A stretch of DNA of 25,283 nt from JBHAEC01 sp041855385 (GCA_041855385.1 JBHAEC010000050.1:1-25283); one strand, 5' to 3'. Shown: positions 7,086-14,981, counted from the first letter of the stretch. Notes: a model not told the origin generated them from the letters alone. Made by a program: numbers and translations.

Positions 7086-7280
7086 CTTTTTAGGGGCTTC
7101 TTCTAAAGGGGGATCTACAAATTTGATTTGTTCTAAAGTTTGGGTAACTTGTCCTCTAATAAAAGAAAGATATACTTCATAAAGTTTTTTCTTTTCTTCC
7201 AAATCTTCTTCTGTTAGTGCTCCTTCGCGCTTTTTTTTTGCCAACTCATTTATTCTCTTTATAACTTCGCTCATCTCCAT
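7065..7280 (-). CDS. DUF896 family protein (YnzC/UPF0291-like)
   Basis: A 71-residue basic protein, the only confident minus-strand gene in the window. The N-terminal SEVIKRINELAKKKREGALT, the EEKKKLYEVYLSFIRGQV helix and the TLEQIKFVDP segment match the DUF896 pattern of a helical hairpin of about 40 residues with a variable tail (compare B. subtilis YnzC). Function is unknown; the family has been linked to the SOS operon in Bacillus only by position. The ATG at 7280-7278 is chosen because GGGGAGG (7295-7289 on the minus strand) lies 8 bases before it; an upstream in-frame start at 7325 would add 15 hydrophobic residues untypical of the family. It is transcribed divergently from nth. Confidence 0.85.
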   Translation of the reverse strand: MEMSEVIKRINELAKKKREGALTEEDLEEKKKLYEVYLSFIRGQVTQTLEQIKFVDPPLEEAPKKKTGQPH

Positions 7281-7315
7281 ACGGCTTACCTCCCCTACAA
7301 TTGCTTCATAAAACA

Positions 7316-7344
7316 ATGCTAGCAAAAAACAAACTATATGACAA
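7316..7344 (-). promoter_or_regulatory. Promoter for the DUF896 gene
   Basis: On the minus strand TTGTCA (7344-7339, 5 of 6) is 17 bases from TAGCAT (7321-7316, 4 of 6). Transcription would start near 7309, about 29 bases before the ATG. Confidence 0.45.
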
Positions 7345-7404
7345 GGGATTAAAATCTCATAAGAAGCCCGGAGAATGAATCCTTTTGCAATCGCCTCTTT
7401 GGTA

Positions 7405-7433
7405 GATACATATTAATCGATATATGATATAAT
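7405..7433 (+). promoter_or_regulatory. Promoter for nth
   Basis: A perfect TATAAT (7428-7433) is preceded by TGA (7425-7427), an extended -10; GATACA (7405-7410) is 17 bases upstream. Transcription would start near 7440, which puts the ATG at 7447 too close to the 5' end and supports the start at 7465. Confidence 0.6.
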
Positions 7434-7464
7434 TTTTCCGTAAACTATGCTTAGAGAGGTACAT

Positions 7465-8100
7465 ATGAGAGTAACGAAAGCGATAAAGGAAGAGCAACTC
7501 CGTATTCTTGAAGACTATTATGGAGATGCAAAGCCGGCACTGCATTATACAAGTCCGTTTGAATTGTTGGTAGCGGTAGTGCTGTCGGCACAATGCACGG
7601 ATGAACGTGTGAATATTATTACAAAACGACTGTTTCCTTCCTATAGTAATCCGGCTGATATGCTTGCCTTGGGGGAGAAAAAATTGCAGGTCCTCATAAG
7701 GGACTGCGGTTTGTACCGAGCAAAGTCGGCCAACCTTATTAAGACATGTCAGATATTGGTAGAGGATTATATGGGAGAAGTCCCTAAAACATTTGAAGAG
7801 TTGGTGGAACTGCCGGGAGTAGGCAGGAAAACGGCCAATGTGTTGATTTCCATTCTATATGATATACCGGCAATAGCGGTAGATACGCATGTTTTTCGCG
7901 TATCTAATCGTACGGGATTAGGAAGGGGGAAAACCCCTATAGAGGTAGAGGAAAAATTAAAAAAAGCTATGCCAAAAAGTAAATGGAGTGCTGCTCATCA
8001 TTGGCTTATTTGGCACGGCAGGAAGATTTGTAAGGCTAGAAAAGCAGAATGCGCCGTTTGTCCTCTAAATCACTGCTGCCCCAGCTCTACCGAATTATAA
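7465..8100 (+). CDS. nth: Endonuclease III (DNA glycosylase/AP lyase)
   Basis: Base-excision repair enzyme that removes oxidised pyrimidines and cleaves the AP site. The 211-residue product, the normal size, has SAQCTDERVN at 41-50, the helix-hairpin-helix LPGVGRKTANV at 116-126 with catalytic K122, D140 in VDTHVFRVSNR, and the iron-sulfur cluster cysteines C189, C196, C199 and C205 (Cx6Cx2Cx5C). All catalytic and cluster residues are present. The start at 7465 is preferred over an in-frame ATG at 7447 because GAGAGG at 7454-7459 lies just before it and the predicted transcript starts near 7440. It probably forms a single-gene unit; 77 bases separate it from the next gene. Confidence 0.95.
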   Translation: MRVTKAIKEEQLRILEDYYGDAKPALHYTSPFELLVAVVLSAQCTDERVNIITKRLFPSYSNPADMLALGEKKLQVLIRDCGLYRAKSANLIKTCQILVEDYMGEVPKTFEELVELPGVGRKTANVLISILYDIPAIAVDTHVFRVSNRTGLGRGKTPIEVEEKLKKAMPKSKWSAAHHWLIWHGRKICKARKAECAVCPLNHCCPSSTEL

Positions 8101-8177
8101 GGAGTATAAAGAAACCGGAAAACATGCCGAAACATAGATTTATCTACATAAAAGTATGAAACATGGGAGGAAAGGAT

Positions 8178-9581
8178 ATGGGCGTTTATTCGGAGAAAGT
8201 ACAGACTATTGTAGATGCATATGGAAAAGAAGGTCTTTACAAAGAGGCTATCGTTAATGAATTATTGCGATTTCAAGCCGTAGATCAACTGTTATCATCC
8301 AGCGCATCGGTCAATCAGTGGGGAATAAGTTTAGAAGAACTATATGCTCTTACTAAAAGTGCCACGGAGGGGACATTTGGAGATCTCAGCATCAGAGAAG
8401 ATGCATTTGGCTACTTATATAGGCTTTCTTTTTCTGTTGATGTTTTTTCTTTTGCAGAGGAAATTAAATGTTATGAGGACATAAAAAGCGGAAAGGAGTG
8501 GCAGTCTGTTTTAGACCCCCTTCTATTGGATTGTTCTCAGTCAATAGAGAAAAGAGTCTTGTTCGGTTTCGTGGAAGAGTATATGAGCTTGTTGGGGCCG
8601 ATTTTACAGGGGCTTGGGAAAGATAATGTGGTGCTACATACCAAATCGGAGGAATGTTATGAAGTATTGTCTAAGCTATACCCCTTGGCGACTATAAAAA
8701 AAGAATGGCCCTACGAGGAATTTACTCATATTATTGCTATTACAAGGGCAGAAGATGCGAAAGGCGTTCTCTCGGTAGTAAACAGAGGAGAGTCTCTTCT
8801 CCTTGAAGGGGGAAAAATGGATTTATTCCTATCCCCCGCTGTTTCCATGGCTAAAAGCTTAGATAAGAGTCAAAGTTTGAAGCCACTGCTAGAGAGCCAC
8901 AAGCTTCTTTTTGTAGAAGAAAGGCTTCCTTTAAGTGTATATCATTGGCATTTTGAAGATCATACCGAAAATGTCGTTCAATTGCGTTATAAAGAGGAGG
9001 GAAGGGCTTCCGTTTTACTGGATAGTATAGACAAAAACAAACTTGCAAAGCTATCGGTACTGTCTCTTTTACCTTATTATAAAAGCGTGGAAGAAGGGTC
9101 GGAACATGGGAAAATATCATTATGTAATCAGGTGGAAAAAAAGATTCCTTTATATGAAGACAGTATGATTTTGAAAGCAAATCAAACGGAAGTTCTTCAT
9201 GATTATGATTTGGTGGTTGAACCATATCAGGTCGGTTATCGAGTGGTTCCGCTCTATAGAAAAAGAAAACGTCTGGTGTTTGGTGATGATTGTGCTATTA
9301 TCGCTTTTTCAGAGGAAATATCGGCTTACCCTTGGCTCTTATATTTTGAAAGGGAGGAGGGAGAAAGGGTAGTTCGTCATTTGTCGAGTTATGTACAGTC
9401 CGCCCTGTCTCTTGCACAGCTTATGAGGGCATTGGTGAGATCTGACATAGGTAAAGAGCAGTTGCGCGCTCTCGGCAATGCCTATAAAAAAGCGCACTAT
9501 GCTTATGAAAAACAAGTTGAATCGGCAGAAAAGAAATGGATAAAGGAACAGGAAAAGTTGTTTTCTGAATTTGTGAGGTAG
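8178..9581 (+). CDS. Unrecognised 467-residue protein, possibly an eroded HsdM/HsdS-like DNA methylase
   Basis: I do not recognise a named family. The start at 8178 is supported by GGGAGG at 8165-8170; an ATG at 8163 lies before that site. No signal peptide or membrane helix is visible. Residues 1-125 are mainly helical. Residues about 125-290 resemble the core of N6-adenine methylases in spacing: FTHIIAITR where the methylase has its D/N-PPY strand, LEGGKMDLFLSP like the usual GGK-(h)-LP strand, then LKPLLESHKLL and EERLPLSVYH like the following helix and LP strand. The SAM-binding glycine motif and the NPPY motif are absent. Residues about 340-450 resemble the end of HsdS-type target recognition domains (DYDLVVEP, YPWLLYFEREEG, QSALSLAQLMRAL) and run into a charged coiled coil. 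Inference only; it could equally be an unrelated family. Confidence 0.6.
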   Translation: MGVYSEKVQTIVDAYGKEGLYKEAIVNELLRFQAVDQLLSSSASVNQWGISLEELYALTKSATEGTFGDLSIREDAFGYLYRLSFSVDVFSFAEEIKCYEDIKSGKEWQSVLDPLLLDCSQSIEKRVLFGFVEEYMSLLGPILQGLGKDNVVLHTKSEECYEVLSKLYPLATIKKEWPYEEFTHIIAITRAEDAKGVLSVVNRGESLLLEGGKMDLFLSPAVSMAKSLDKSQSLKPLLESHKLLFVEERLPLSVYHWHFEDHTENVVQLRYKEEGRASVLLDSIDKNKLAKLSVLSLLPYYKSVEEGSEHGKISLCNQVEKKIPLYEDSMILKANQTEVLHDYDLVVEPYQVGYRVVPLYRKRKRLVFGDDCAIIAFSEEISAYPWLLYFEREEGERVVRHLSSYVQSALSLAQLMRALVRSDIGKEQLRALGNAYKKAHYAYEKQVESAEKKWIKEQEKLFSEFVR

Positions 9582-9612
9582 GGAAGATTTGTGCCATCAG
9601 CAGATTATTATC

Positions 9613-9641
9613 TTTACAAAATAAAATGATAATGACATAAT
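9613..9641 (+). promoter_or_regulatory. Promoter for the PC4-like gene
   Basis: TTTACA (9613-9618, 5 of 6) and CATAAT (9636-9641, 5 of 6) are 17 bases apart. ATGATAA is repeated at 9626-9632 and 9640-9646, flanking the -10. Transcription would start near 9648. Confidence 0.6.
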
Positions 9642-9714
9642 GATAAAGTCTTTTATTGAAATCAGTGATACATAATTACAGTTATTTTAGAGTAGATGAT
9701 AGGAGCAGTTGTGT

Positions 9715-9984
9715 ATGGCGGTTATTAATTATGAAATATATAAAGTGTTGGGAACATTGTCGGAAAATAAGGATGGATGGAAGAAGCAAGTAACCTGTAC
9801 AAGTTGGGGTCGTTACAATCCTAAATTCGATATTCGTTCTTGGGATAGCGACTATGAGGGAATGACCAAGGGCGTTACCTTTTCATTAGAAGAAATGATA
9901 TTGTTGCGTGATTTGCTAAACTCTGTGGACTTAGAGGAAGTATTGGAGGAAGCAAAGGCGGAGAGACAGGCAAGTAAGGAATAG
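9715..9984 (+). CDS. PC4/YdbC-like single-stranded DNA-binding protein
   Basis: An 89-residue protein of the transcriptional coactivator p15/PC4 family. The pattern YEIYKVLGTLSENKDGWKKQV, SWGRYNPKFDIRSWDSDYEGM and TKGVTFSLEEMILLRDLL matches bacterial YdbC proteins: a four-stranded sheet of about 55 residues followed by a helix. Known members bind single-stranded nucleic acid as dimers; the cellular role in bacteria is poorly defined. The acidic C-terminal tail EEVLEEAKAERQASKE is extra. ATG 9715 is used because AGGAG at 9701-9705 lies 9 bases before it; a TTG at 9709 is too close to that site. It has its own promoter and is followed 95 bases later by rpmE. Confidence 0.82.
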   Translation: MAVINYEIYKVLGTLSENKDGWKKQVTCTSWGRYNPKFDIRSWDSDYEGMTKGVTFSLEEMILLRDLLNSVDLEEVLEEAKAERQASKE

Positions 9985-10008
9985 ATGGGCATGAGTCCCT
10001 ATTTTCCC

Positions 10009-10037
10009 TTGCACATTGTACTGGAACATGATATAAT
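10009..10037 (+). promoter_or_regulatory. rpmE: Promoter for rpmE
   Basis: A perfect TATAAT (10032-10037) preceded by TGA makes an extended -10; TTGCAC (10009-10014) is 17 bases upstream. Transcription would start near 10044, giving a leader of about 36 bases. Confidence 0.7.
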
Positions 10038-10079
10038 CATCAGGTGTAGTTTGAGTTATCGAAAGAGAGGTGTATAGAA

Positions 10080-10280
10080 GTGAAAGAAGGAATTCATCCG
10101 AACTACGGCAAAACCGTGGTTACATGTGGTTGTGGCAATACGTTTGAAACCGGCTCTGTAAGAGGAGAGCTTCGTGTAGACGTATGTTCTGCTTGTCACC
10201 CTTTCTTTACTGGTCAGCAACGTGCAGCTCAAGCCCGTGGCCGTATTGAACAATTTAACAAACGTTACGGCAAAAAATAA
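10080..10280 (+). CDS. rpmE: 50S ribosomal protein L31 (zinc-binding form)
   Basis: Large-subunit ribosomal protein of 66 residues. The KEGIHPNYGKTVVTCGCGNTF start and the four cysteines C16, C18, C36 and C39 (CxC...CxxC) identify the zinc-containing C+ form of L31, as opposed to the zinc-free paralogue used under zinc limitation. The end QFNKRYGKK is typical. It starts with GTG at 10080 behind GAGAGG at 10065-10070 (9-base spacing). It has its own extended -10 promoter and is followed by a hairpin. In many Firmicutes rpmE lies shortly upstream of prfA-prmC, as it does here with one DUF1385 gene between. Confidence 0.96.
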   Translation: MKEGIHPNYGKTVVTCGCGNTFETGSVRGELRVDVCSACHPFFTGQQRAAQARGRIEQFNKRYGKK

Positions 10281-10298
10281 TGTTTATATTTTCAGATT

Positions 10299-10335
10299 AT
10301 ATGGCAGGGCGTAAAGCTCTGCCTATATTTGTTTA
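10299..10335 (+). terminator. Probable terminator after rpmE
   Basis: GGCAGGGC (10303-10310) pairs with GCTCTGCC (10316-10323) with one G-T pair and a GTAAA loop; AT-rich flanks extend the stem. The following TATATTTGTTTATTT is only partly T-rich, so termination may be incomplete. Confidence 0.6.
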
Positions 10336-10339
10336 TTTG

Positions 10340-10348
10340 TGATAAAAT
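10340..10348 (+). promoter_or_regulatory. Extended -10 element for the DUF1385 gene
   Basis: TGATAAAAT (TAAAAT at 10343-10348) matches the extended -10 pattern. No good -35 is present 17 bases upstream. Transcription would start near 10355. Confidence 0.4.
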
Positions 10349-10421
10349 ATAGAAGTAAAAAAATATTTTGCCTATAAAGAGAAATTTACAGGCTGCCGAA
10401 TTAATAAAACAGAGGTATGAT

Positions 10422-11309
10422 GTGGTAGATAGAAAAACAAAAATCTATGTGGGAGGACAAGCCGTTATTGAGGGCGTAATGATGAGAGGCCCTCAATATA
10501 TTGCAACGGCTGTACGGGAGCCTTCCGGCAGTATAGTTATAGAAAAGGAAGAATTACATACATTGGGGGAAAAATACCCCATACTCAGAAAACCTTTGCT
10601 TCGTGGGTGTGTAGCACTTTACGAGTCTTTGCTTTACGGGATGAAATCATTGGCTTTTTCCGCAAAGGCATCCGGAGATGAAGGGGAAGAGATGAGTAAT
10701 AAGGAGATCGCTTTGACAATGGCATTTTCGGTTGTGGTGGCGATTATTTTATTTTTAGCCTTACCGACTTATGTAGCAAAGTTTATTCCCCACATCGAAG
10801 ATAATCACTTTTTGTTGAATTTAGTTGAGGGCGGTATCCGAATGTTACTGTTTTTACTCTATATTTGGGGGATATCGTTAACTCCGGATATCAAGCGTGT
10901 CTTTCAATATCACGGAGCGGAGCATATGACCATTCATGCTTATGAAGCTGACGAAGAATTATCGGTTGATACAGTGAGAAAATATACTCGTTTACACCCC
11001 AGATGCGGGACTAACTTTCTGATGATTGTCATGCTTGTGAGTATCATGATTTTTGCTTTTTTGGGATGGCCTTCTATTTGGGAGCGTATTCTTTCCAGGG
11101 TGGTACTTATGCCTTTGGTAGCCGGGATTGCTTATGAGATTATCCGCTATGCCGGCAGAAAGGATAATGCCATTATAGGGGCAGTAATAGCTCCGGGGTT
11201 ATGGCTACAGAATATTACTACCAGAGAACCTGAGGACGATCAAATTGAGGTGGCAATTAGAGCCTTGGAGGCGGTGCGGCCGGCTCAGGAAGAAGCATAT
11301 GAAGAATAG
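10422..11309 (+). CDS. DUF1385 membrane protein (YqhQ-like)
   Basis: A polytopic membrane protein of 295 residues with the start chosen here. The diagnostic YVGGQAVIEGVMMRGP lies near the N-terminus, followed by the PLLRGCVALYESLLYGMKSL segment, two membrane segments (MAFSVVVAIILFLALPTYV and IRMLLFLLYIWGISLT), the conserved YHGAEHMTIHAYE and HPRCGTNF motifs with His and Cys that suggest a metal site, and further membrane segments ending APGLWLQNITTREP. Function is not established. GTG at 10422 has AGAGG at 10411-10415 six bases before it and gives the short N-terminus usual in the family. The frame stays open to a TTG at 10368, which lacks a ribosome site and lies about 13 bases from the predicted transcript start. 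It is probably a single-gene unit. Confidence 0.88.
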   Translation: MVDRKTKIYVGGQAVIEGVMMRGPQYIATAVREPSGSIVIEKEELHTLGEKYPILRKPLLRGCVALYESLLYGMKSLAFSAKASGDEGEEMSNKEIALTMAFSVVVAIILFLALPTYVAKFIPHIEDNHFLLNLVEGGIRMLLFLLYIWGISLTPDIKRVFQYHGAEHMTIHAYEADEELSVDTVRKYTRLHPRCGTNFLMIVMLVSIMIFAFLGWPSIWERILSRVVLMPLVAGIAYEIIRYAGRKDNAIIGAVIAPGLWLQNITTREPEDDQIEVAIRALEAVRPAQEEAYEE

Positions 11310-11340
11310 TGTGAGACTGATTTAATTTTAACGTCCTATA

Positions 11341-11369
11341 TTTTATATGTACACAAAGTAAAATATAGT
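11341..11369 (+). promoter_or_regulatory. Weak candidate promoter for the prfA operon
   Basis: TATAGT (11364-11369, 5 of 6) lies 17 bases after TTTTAT (11341-11346, poor -35) in the 87-base gap before prfA. It would start transcription near 11376. Confidence 0.25.
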
Positions 11370-11396
11370 AACCTAGTTGGTAGAAAGAGGGATAAG

Positions 11397-12479
11397 ATGT
11401 TAGTGGATAAGCTTCAAGTTATTGAAGATAAATATATGGACTTAGAACAGCGCATTAGCGATCCCGATATGATTGCTAAACAACAGGAGTGGCAAAAACT
11501 TACTCGTCAGCATGCGGCATTAACGGAAACCGTAAAAACCTTTCGCGATTATAAGGATGTATTATCCGGTTTGGCAGATGCTATGGAAATCATTGATGAT
11601 AAATCTTTGGATGAAGAGTTTAGAGAAATGGCACAGGAAGAAGTGCGTGAACTGAAAGAAAAGAAAGAACAATTAGAAGAGAGTCTTTTTATTTTACTGC
11701 TTCCTAAGGATCCTAATGATGAAAAGAATGTTATTATAGAAATTCGCGGGGGTGCAGGTGGGGACGAAGCGGCCTTGTTTGCAGGGGATTTATTTCGCAT
11801 GTACACAAAATATGCAGAGCGTCAAGGATGGCGTTGTGCCATTCTGGATGCTAATGAACCTGATTTAGGCGGGTTTAAAGAAGTGGTATTTTCCGTTGAC
11901 GGACAAGGGGCCTATTCAAAATTAAAATTTGAAAGTGGTGTACATCGTGTACAGCGCATACCGTCTACGGAGGCATCAGGCAGAATCCATACGTCTACGG
12001 TTACGGTTGCGGTCCTTCCGGAAGCTGAAGAAGTGGATATTGAGATCAATGAAAAAGATCTTCAAATTGATACCTATTGTGCAAGCGGTGCCGGCGGTCA
12101 ACACGTAAACCGTACGGAATCGGCCGTTCGTATTACTCATAAACCGTCGGGGATTATTGTATCTTGTCAGGACGAGCGTTCACAGCTGAAAAACAAAGAT
12201 AAGGCGATGCGCGTTTTACGAGCGAAGTTATTGGACTTGGCTGAGCAAGAAGCGGCGGCGCAGTTGGCAGCAGACAGAAAAAGCCAGGTTGGAACAGGTG
12301 ACCGTAGCGAGCGTATTCGCACATATAACTATCCACAGGGGCGCATGACAGATCATCGTATAAATTTAACATTATATAAGCTGGATGCAATCTTAAACGG
12401 CGATTTGGATGAAATGGTTCAAGCCTTGATAACTGCCGATCAGGCAGCTAAGATGCAGGAGGCGAACAGAAATGACTGA
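11397..12479 (+). CDS. prfA: Peptide chain release factor 1
   Basis: RF1 recognises UAA and UAG stop codons and triggers peptide release. The 360-residue length is exact for the family. The codon-recognition tripeptide is P-S-T at 189-191 in RIPSTEASGRIHTS, the PxT form that separates RF1 from RF2 (SPF). The catalytic GGQ at 233-235 lies in ASGAGGQHVNRTESAVRITH, whose Gln is the target of PrmC, encoded next. An AGAGGG site precedes the ATG. The end overlaps prmC by 8 bases. It is the first gene of a tightly spaced block running to ywlE. Confidence 0.98.
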   Translation: MLVDKLQVIEDKYMDLEQRISDPDMIAKQQEWQKLTRQHAALTETVKTFRDYKDVLSGLADAMEIIDDKSLDEEFREMAQEEVRELKEKKEQLEESLFILLLPKDPNDEKNVIIEIRGGAGGDEAALFAGDLFRMYTKYAERQGWRCAILDANEPDLGGFKEVVFSVDGQGAYSKLKFESGVHRVQRIPSTEASGRIHTSTVTVAVLPEAEEVDIEINEKDLQIDTYCASGAGGQHVNRTESAVRITHKPSGIIVSCQDERSQLKNKDKAMRVLRAKLLDLAEQEAAAQLAADRKSQVGTGDRSERIRTYNYPQGRMTDHRINLTLYKLDAILNGDLDEMVQALITADQAAKMQEANRND

Positions 12480-13377
12480 TGAGCTATGGACGATAGGTCG
12501 TGTGCTCACTTGGACAGAGCAGTACTTTCGTGATAAGGGCATAGAAACACCGCGCCTTGATGGGGAAGTGCTGCTTTCTCATATGCTGGGAAAAGAGCGG
12601 ATTTATTGCTATACCCACTATGATCAGCCACTGACAAGTGAGGAACTGAATCGTTTTCGGCCTATGGTTATTGCCAGAGGTAAGGGACGAAGTGTGGCAT
12701 ATATTACGGGGAAGAAAGAGTTTATGGGTCTTTCTTTTCATGTCTCTCCGGCAGTACTGGTTCCCAGACCGGATACAGAAACATTGGTAGAAGCCGTATT
12801 GGGGCGGATGGAGAAAGACAAAATCTACAGCATTTTGGATATGTGTACCGGCTCCGGAGCTATCTTGCTCAGCCTTCTTCATTATTTGCCTAAGAGTGAA
12901 GGTATGGGAGTGGATATTTCCTGTGATGCTATACAGATGGCGGAAAAAAACGGAGATTCTTTAAATCTAAGGGGGCGGGCAGAATTTGTGAAAGGCAATC
13001 TTTTCGAAGGACTCTCGCAAATGAGGAAATTTGATATTATCGTTTCCAATCCCCCCTATATTCCTACAGCGGAGATGGCAAATTTGTCCCCTACTGTTTT
13101 AGAAGAGCCACATATTGCTTTAGATGGCGGGAAAAAGGGATTAGATTTTTATGAAACCATTTTACAAGAGTCTTGGAAATATTTGAGCCCCAAGGGACTT
13201 TTGGCAGTTGAAATCGGTGCACATCAGGAAAAAGATGTCGCTACTATAGGAGAGCGAGTGAAGAAGTATGAACCACCTGAATTTTACAAAGATTTAGGGG
13301 GGGTTACGAGAGTACTCGTGTGGAGATGTAAAGATGATGAAAACAAAAGTGGTTCGCATTCGACCACCAAAAGATAA
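12472..13377 (+). CDS. prmC: Release factor glutamine N5-methyltransferase
   Basis: SAM-dependent enzyme that methylates the GGQ glutamine of release factors. The 301-residue product has an N-terminal helical domain (to about 85) that binds the factor, then the methylase domain with VPRPDTETLVE at 97-107, the SAM-binding ILDMCTGSGAI at 121-131, GVDIS at 146-150 and the catalytic NPPY at 193-196 followed by IP. These are the full PrmC/HemK hallmarks. AGGAGG at 12457-12462 within prfA lies 9 bases before the ATG, and the genes overlap by 8 bases, which suggests coupled synthesis of the methylase with its substrate. The 3' end overlaps the next gene by 44 bases. Confidence 0.96.
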   Translation: MTDELWTIGRVLTWTEQYFRDKGIETPRLDGEVLLSHMLGKERIYCYTHYDQPLTSEELNRFRPMVIARGKGRSVAYITGKKEFMGLSFHVSPAVLVPRPDTETLVEAVLGRMEKDKIYSILDMCTGSGAILLSLLHYLPKSEGMGVDISCDAIQMAEKNGDSLNLRGRAEFVKGNLFEGLSQMRKFDIIVSNPPYIPTAEMANLSPTVLEEPHIALDGGKKGLDFYETILQESWKYLSPKGLLAVEIGAHQEKDVATIGERVKKYEPPEFYKDLGGVTRVLVWRCKDDENKSGSHSTTKR

Positions 13378-14443
13378 AAGTGATATAAAGGGGCGTATGC
13401 GAAATCAAAAGATATTGCGTAAGTTAGGAAAAAAACTGAGAGAAGGAGAAGTTATTGCTATACCGACGGAAACGGTGTATGGTCTGGGGGCTAACGGATT
13501 AGATAAGGAGGCGGTTAGAAAAATATTTTCTGCCAAGGGACGTCCATCGGACAATCCTCTTATATTACACGTTTCTGATATGGAGACAGTAATATCTTTG
13601 GTAAGACATGTTTCTCCTCTTGAAAAAAAGTTGATGGAAAGGTTTTGGCCGGGGCCTTTGACTATTATTTTTCCTAAGAAGCCACATATTCCCGATGAGG
13701 TTACAGGAGGACTTGACACGGTAGCTATACGCTGTCCGAAACATGCATTGTGTCAAGCATTCTTGAAAGAAGCCAAGGTGCCGGTAGCGGCTCCAAGTGC
13801 CAATTTGTCCGGTAGACCGAGTCCAACCACGGCAGGGCATGTCTATGATGATATGAAAGGGAAAATATTTGCTATTTTGGACGGGGGGGCTTGTGAAATA
13901 GGTCTGGAGTCAACAGTAGTACAGTGCATAGATGATGCGATTGTTGTGTTGAGACCGGGAAAGATAACGGAAGGCATGCTCCGTGAAGTAGCTAATGATG
14001 TAAGGGGAAACACTGAAGATGTAGGTGCGGAGAATGTACCGAAAGCACCGGGCATGAAATATCCTCATTATTCTCCCAAAGGAGAAATGAGAAGCTATGT
14101 AGGAGACTCGATGGCTGTCGGAAATCGGATAAGGGAAGATGTTTCTTCTTTTCTGCGAGAAAAAGAAGGAAAAGTCGGTCTATTTATAAGTGAAGAAGTT
14201 AAGGCGCACATAGCCGGAACATTTAATAAAGAACCGAGGGTAAGGACGATTATATTTGGAAGACGCAGTGAAAAAGAAGCTTATGGGAAAGTCTTCTATC
14301 AATCCCTATTGACATTCGATAAAGAAAAAGTGAAACTAATAATAGCAGAGGGCATAGATGAAGAAGGGATAGGCACGGCGATCATGAATCGCCTGAAGAA
14401 AGCCTGTGATTATAAAGTGATAAGACTAGAGGAGAAAAAATGA
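13334..14443 (+). CDS. L-threonylcarbamoyladenylate synthase, Sua5 type
   Basis: Makes threonylcarbamoyl-AMP from threonine, bicarbonate and ATP for the t6A modification of ANN-decoding tRNAs. The 369-residue protein carries the YrdC domain at about 30-225 (PTETVYGLGANG at 44-55, SAKGRPSDNPLILH at 66-79, APSANLSGRPSPTTAGHV at 153-170, GLESTVV at 190-196) and a C-terminal Sua5 domain introduced by the linker motif APGMKYPHYSP at 238-248. It is therefore Sua5 type, equivalent to B. subtilis YwlC, not the short TsaC. Start 13334 (or the adjacent ATG 13337) gives the MKTK beginning seen in YwlC, and GGAG lies at 13322-13325; this overlaps prmC by 44 bases. The stop overlaps the next start as ATGA. 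Confidence 0.95.
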   Translation: MMKTKVVRIRPPKDKSDIKGRMRNQKILRKLGKKLREGEVIAIPTETVYGLGANGLDKEAVRKIFSAKGRPSDNPLILHVSDMETVISLVRHVSPLEKKLMERFWPGPLTIIFPKKPHIPDEVTGGLDTVAIRCPKHALCQAFLKEAKVPVAAPSANLSGRPSPTTAGHVYDDMKGKIFAILDGGACEIGLESTVVQCIDDAIVVLRPGKITEGMLREVANDVRGNTEDVGAENVPKAPGMKYPHYSPKGEMRSYVGDSMAVGNRIREDVSSFLREKEGKVGLFISEEVKAHIAGTFNKEPRVRTIIFGRRSEKEAYGKVFYQSLLTFDKEKVKLIIAEGIDEEGIGTAIMNRLKKACDYKVIRLEEKK

Positions 14444-14898
14444 ATATACTCTTTGTTTGTACGGGAAACACCTGTAGAAGCCCCATGGCAGAGGGGCTTT
14501 GCCGGATAAAGGCTAAGAGGGAGGGGTTAAATATACACACCCTATCGGCCGGTCTCCACGCTTTTGTGGGAGATTCGGTAACTGAAAATGCAGTAAAAGC
14601 TGTGATGAAAAAGGTTGATATTTCGGATCACAAAGCACGACGGGTAGAAGAATCTTTTCTTGAGGCTTCAGATATGGTAATTGCCATGTCAGATGATCAT
14701 AAGTTAACGCTTTTGGCTATTTATCCGCAATATAAAGATAAAGTGTCCACTTTAAGTGAATTGGCCCAATCGGGTGGACCCATTGATGATCCTTATGGAA
14801 AAAATCAGGACGTATATGATGCATGTGCACGAAAGATCGGACGTCTTCTTGATAAGGCGTGGCCATATATTTTAGAAAAATATGAAAATACACTTTAA
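14440..14898 (+). CDS. ywlE: Low-molecular-weight phosphatase, protein arginine phosphatase-like
   Basis: A 152-residue member of the low-molecular-weight tyrosine phosphatase fold. The active-site loop CTGNTCRS has nucleophile C7 and R13, and the general acid lies in the DDPYG motif near 116-120. Position 11 in the loop is Thr. In B. subtilis YwlE a Thr at this site gives selectivity for phosphoarginine, while tyrosine phosphatases usually have Ile; this suggests a protein arginine phosphatase. The partner arginine kinase McsB is not in the window. The gene overlaps Sua5 by ATGA with GAGGAG at 14429-14434 upstream and has the same neighbours as in Bacillus (ywlC, rpiB, glyA). Function by residue and context, not proven. 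Confidence 0.85.
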   Translation: MNILFVCTGNTCRSPMAEGLCRIKAKREGLNIHTLSAGLHAFVGDSVTENAVKAVMKKVDISDHKARRVEESFLEASDMVIAMSDDHKLTLLAIYPQYKDKVSTLSELAQSGGPIDDPYGKNQDVYDACARKIGRLLDKAWPYILEKYENTL

Positions 14899-14981
14899 AG
14901 AAAAGATACTTGCAAAGCTTGCTAAAATAAGGCGATGAACATCGGTAGGCCATTTACATAAAGTGACAGAGGAGGAACAAC

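Noticed and set aside
9978..10010. Possible hairpin after the PC4-like gene
   Set aside because: The pairing needs bulges, has only about seven paired bases and no clean T-run, so it is not a convincing terminator.
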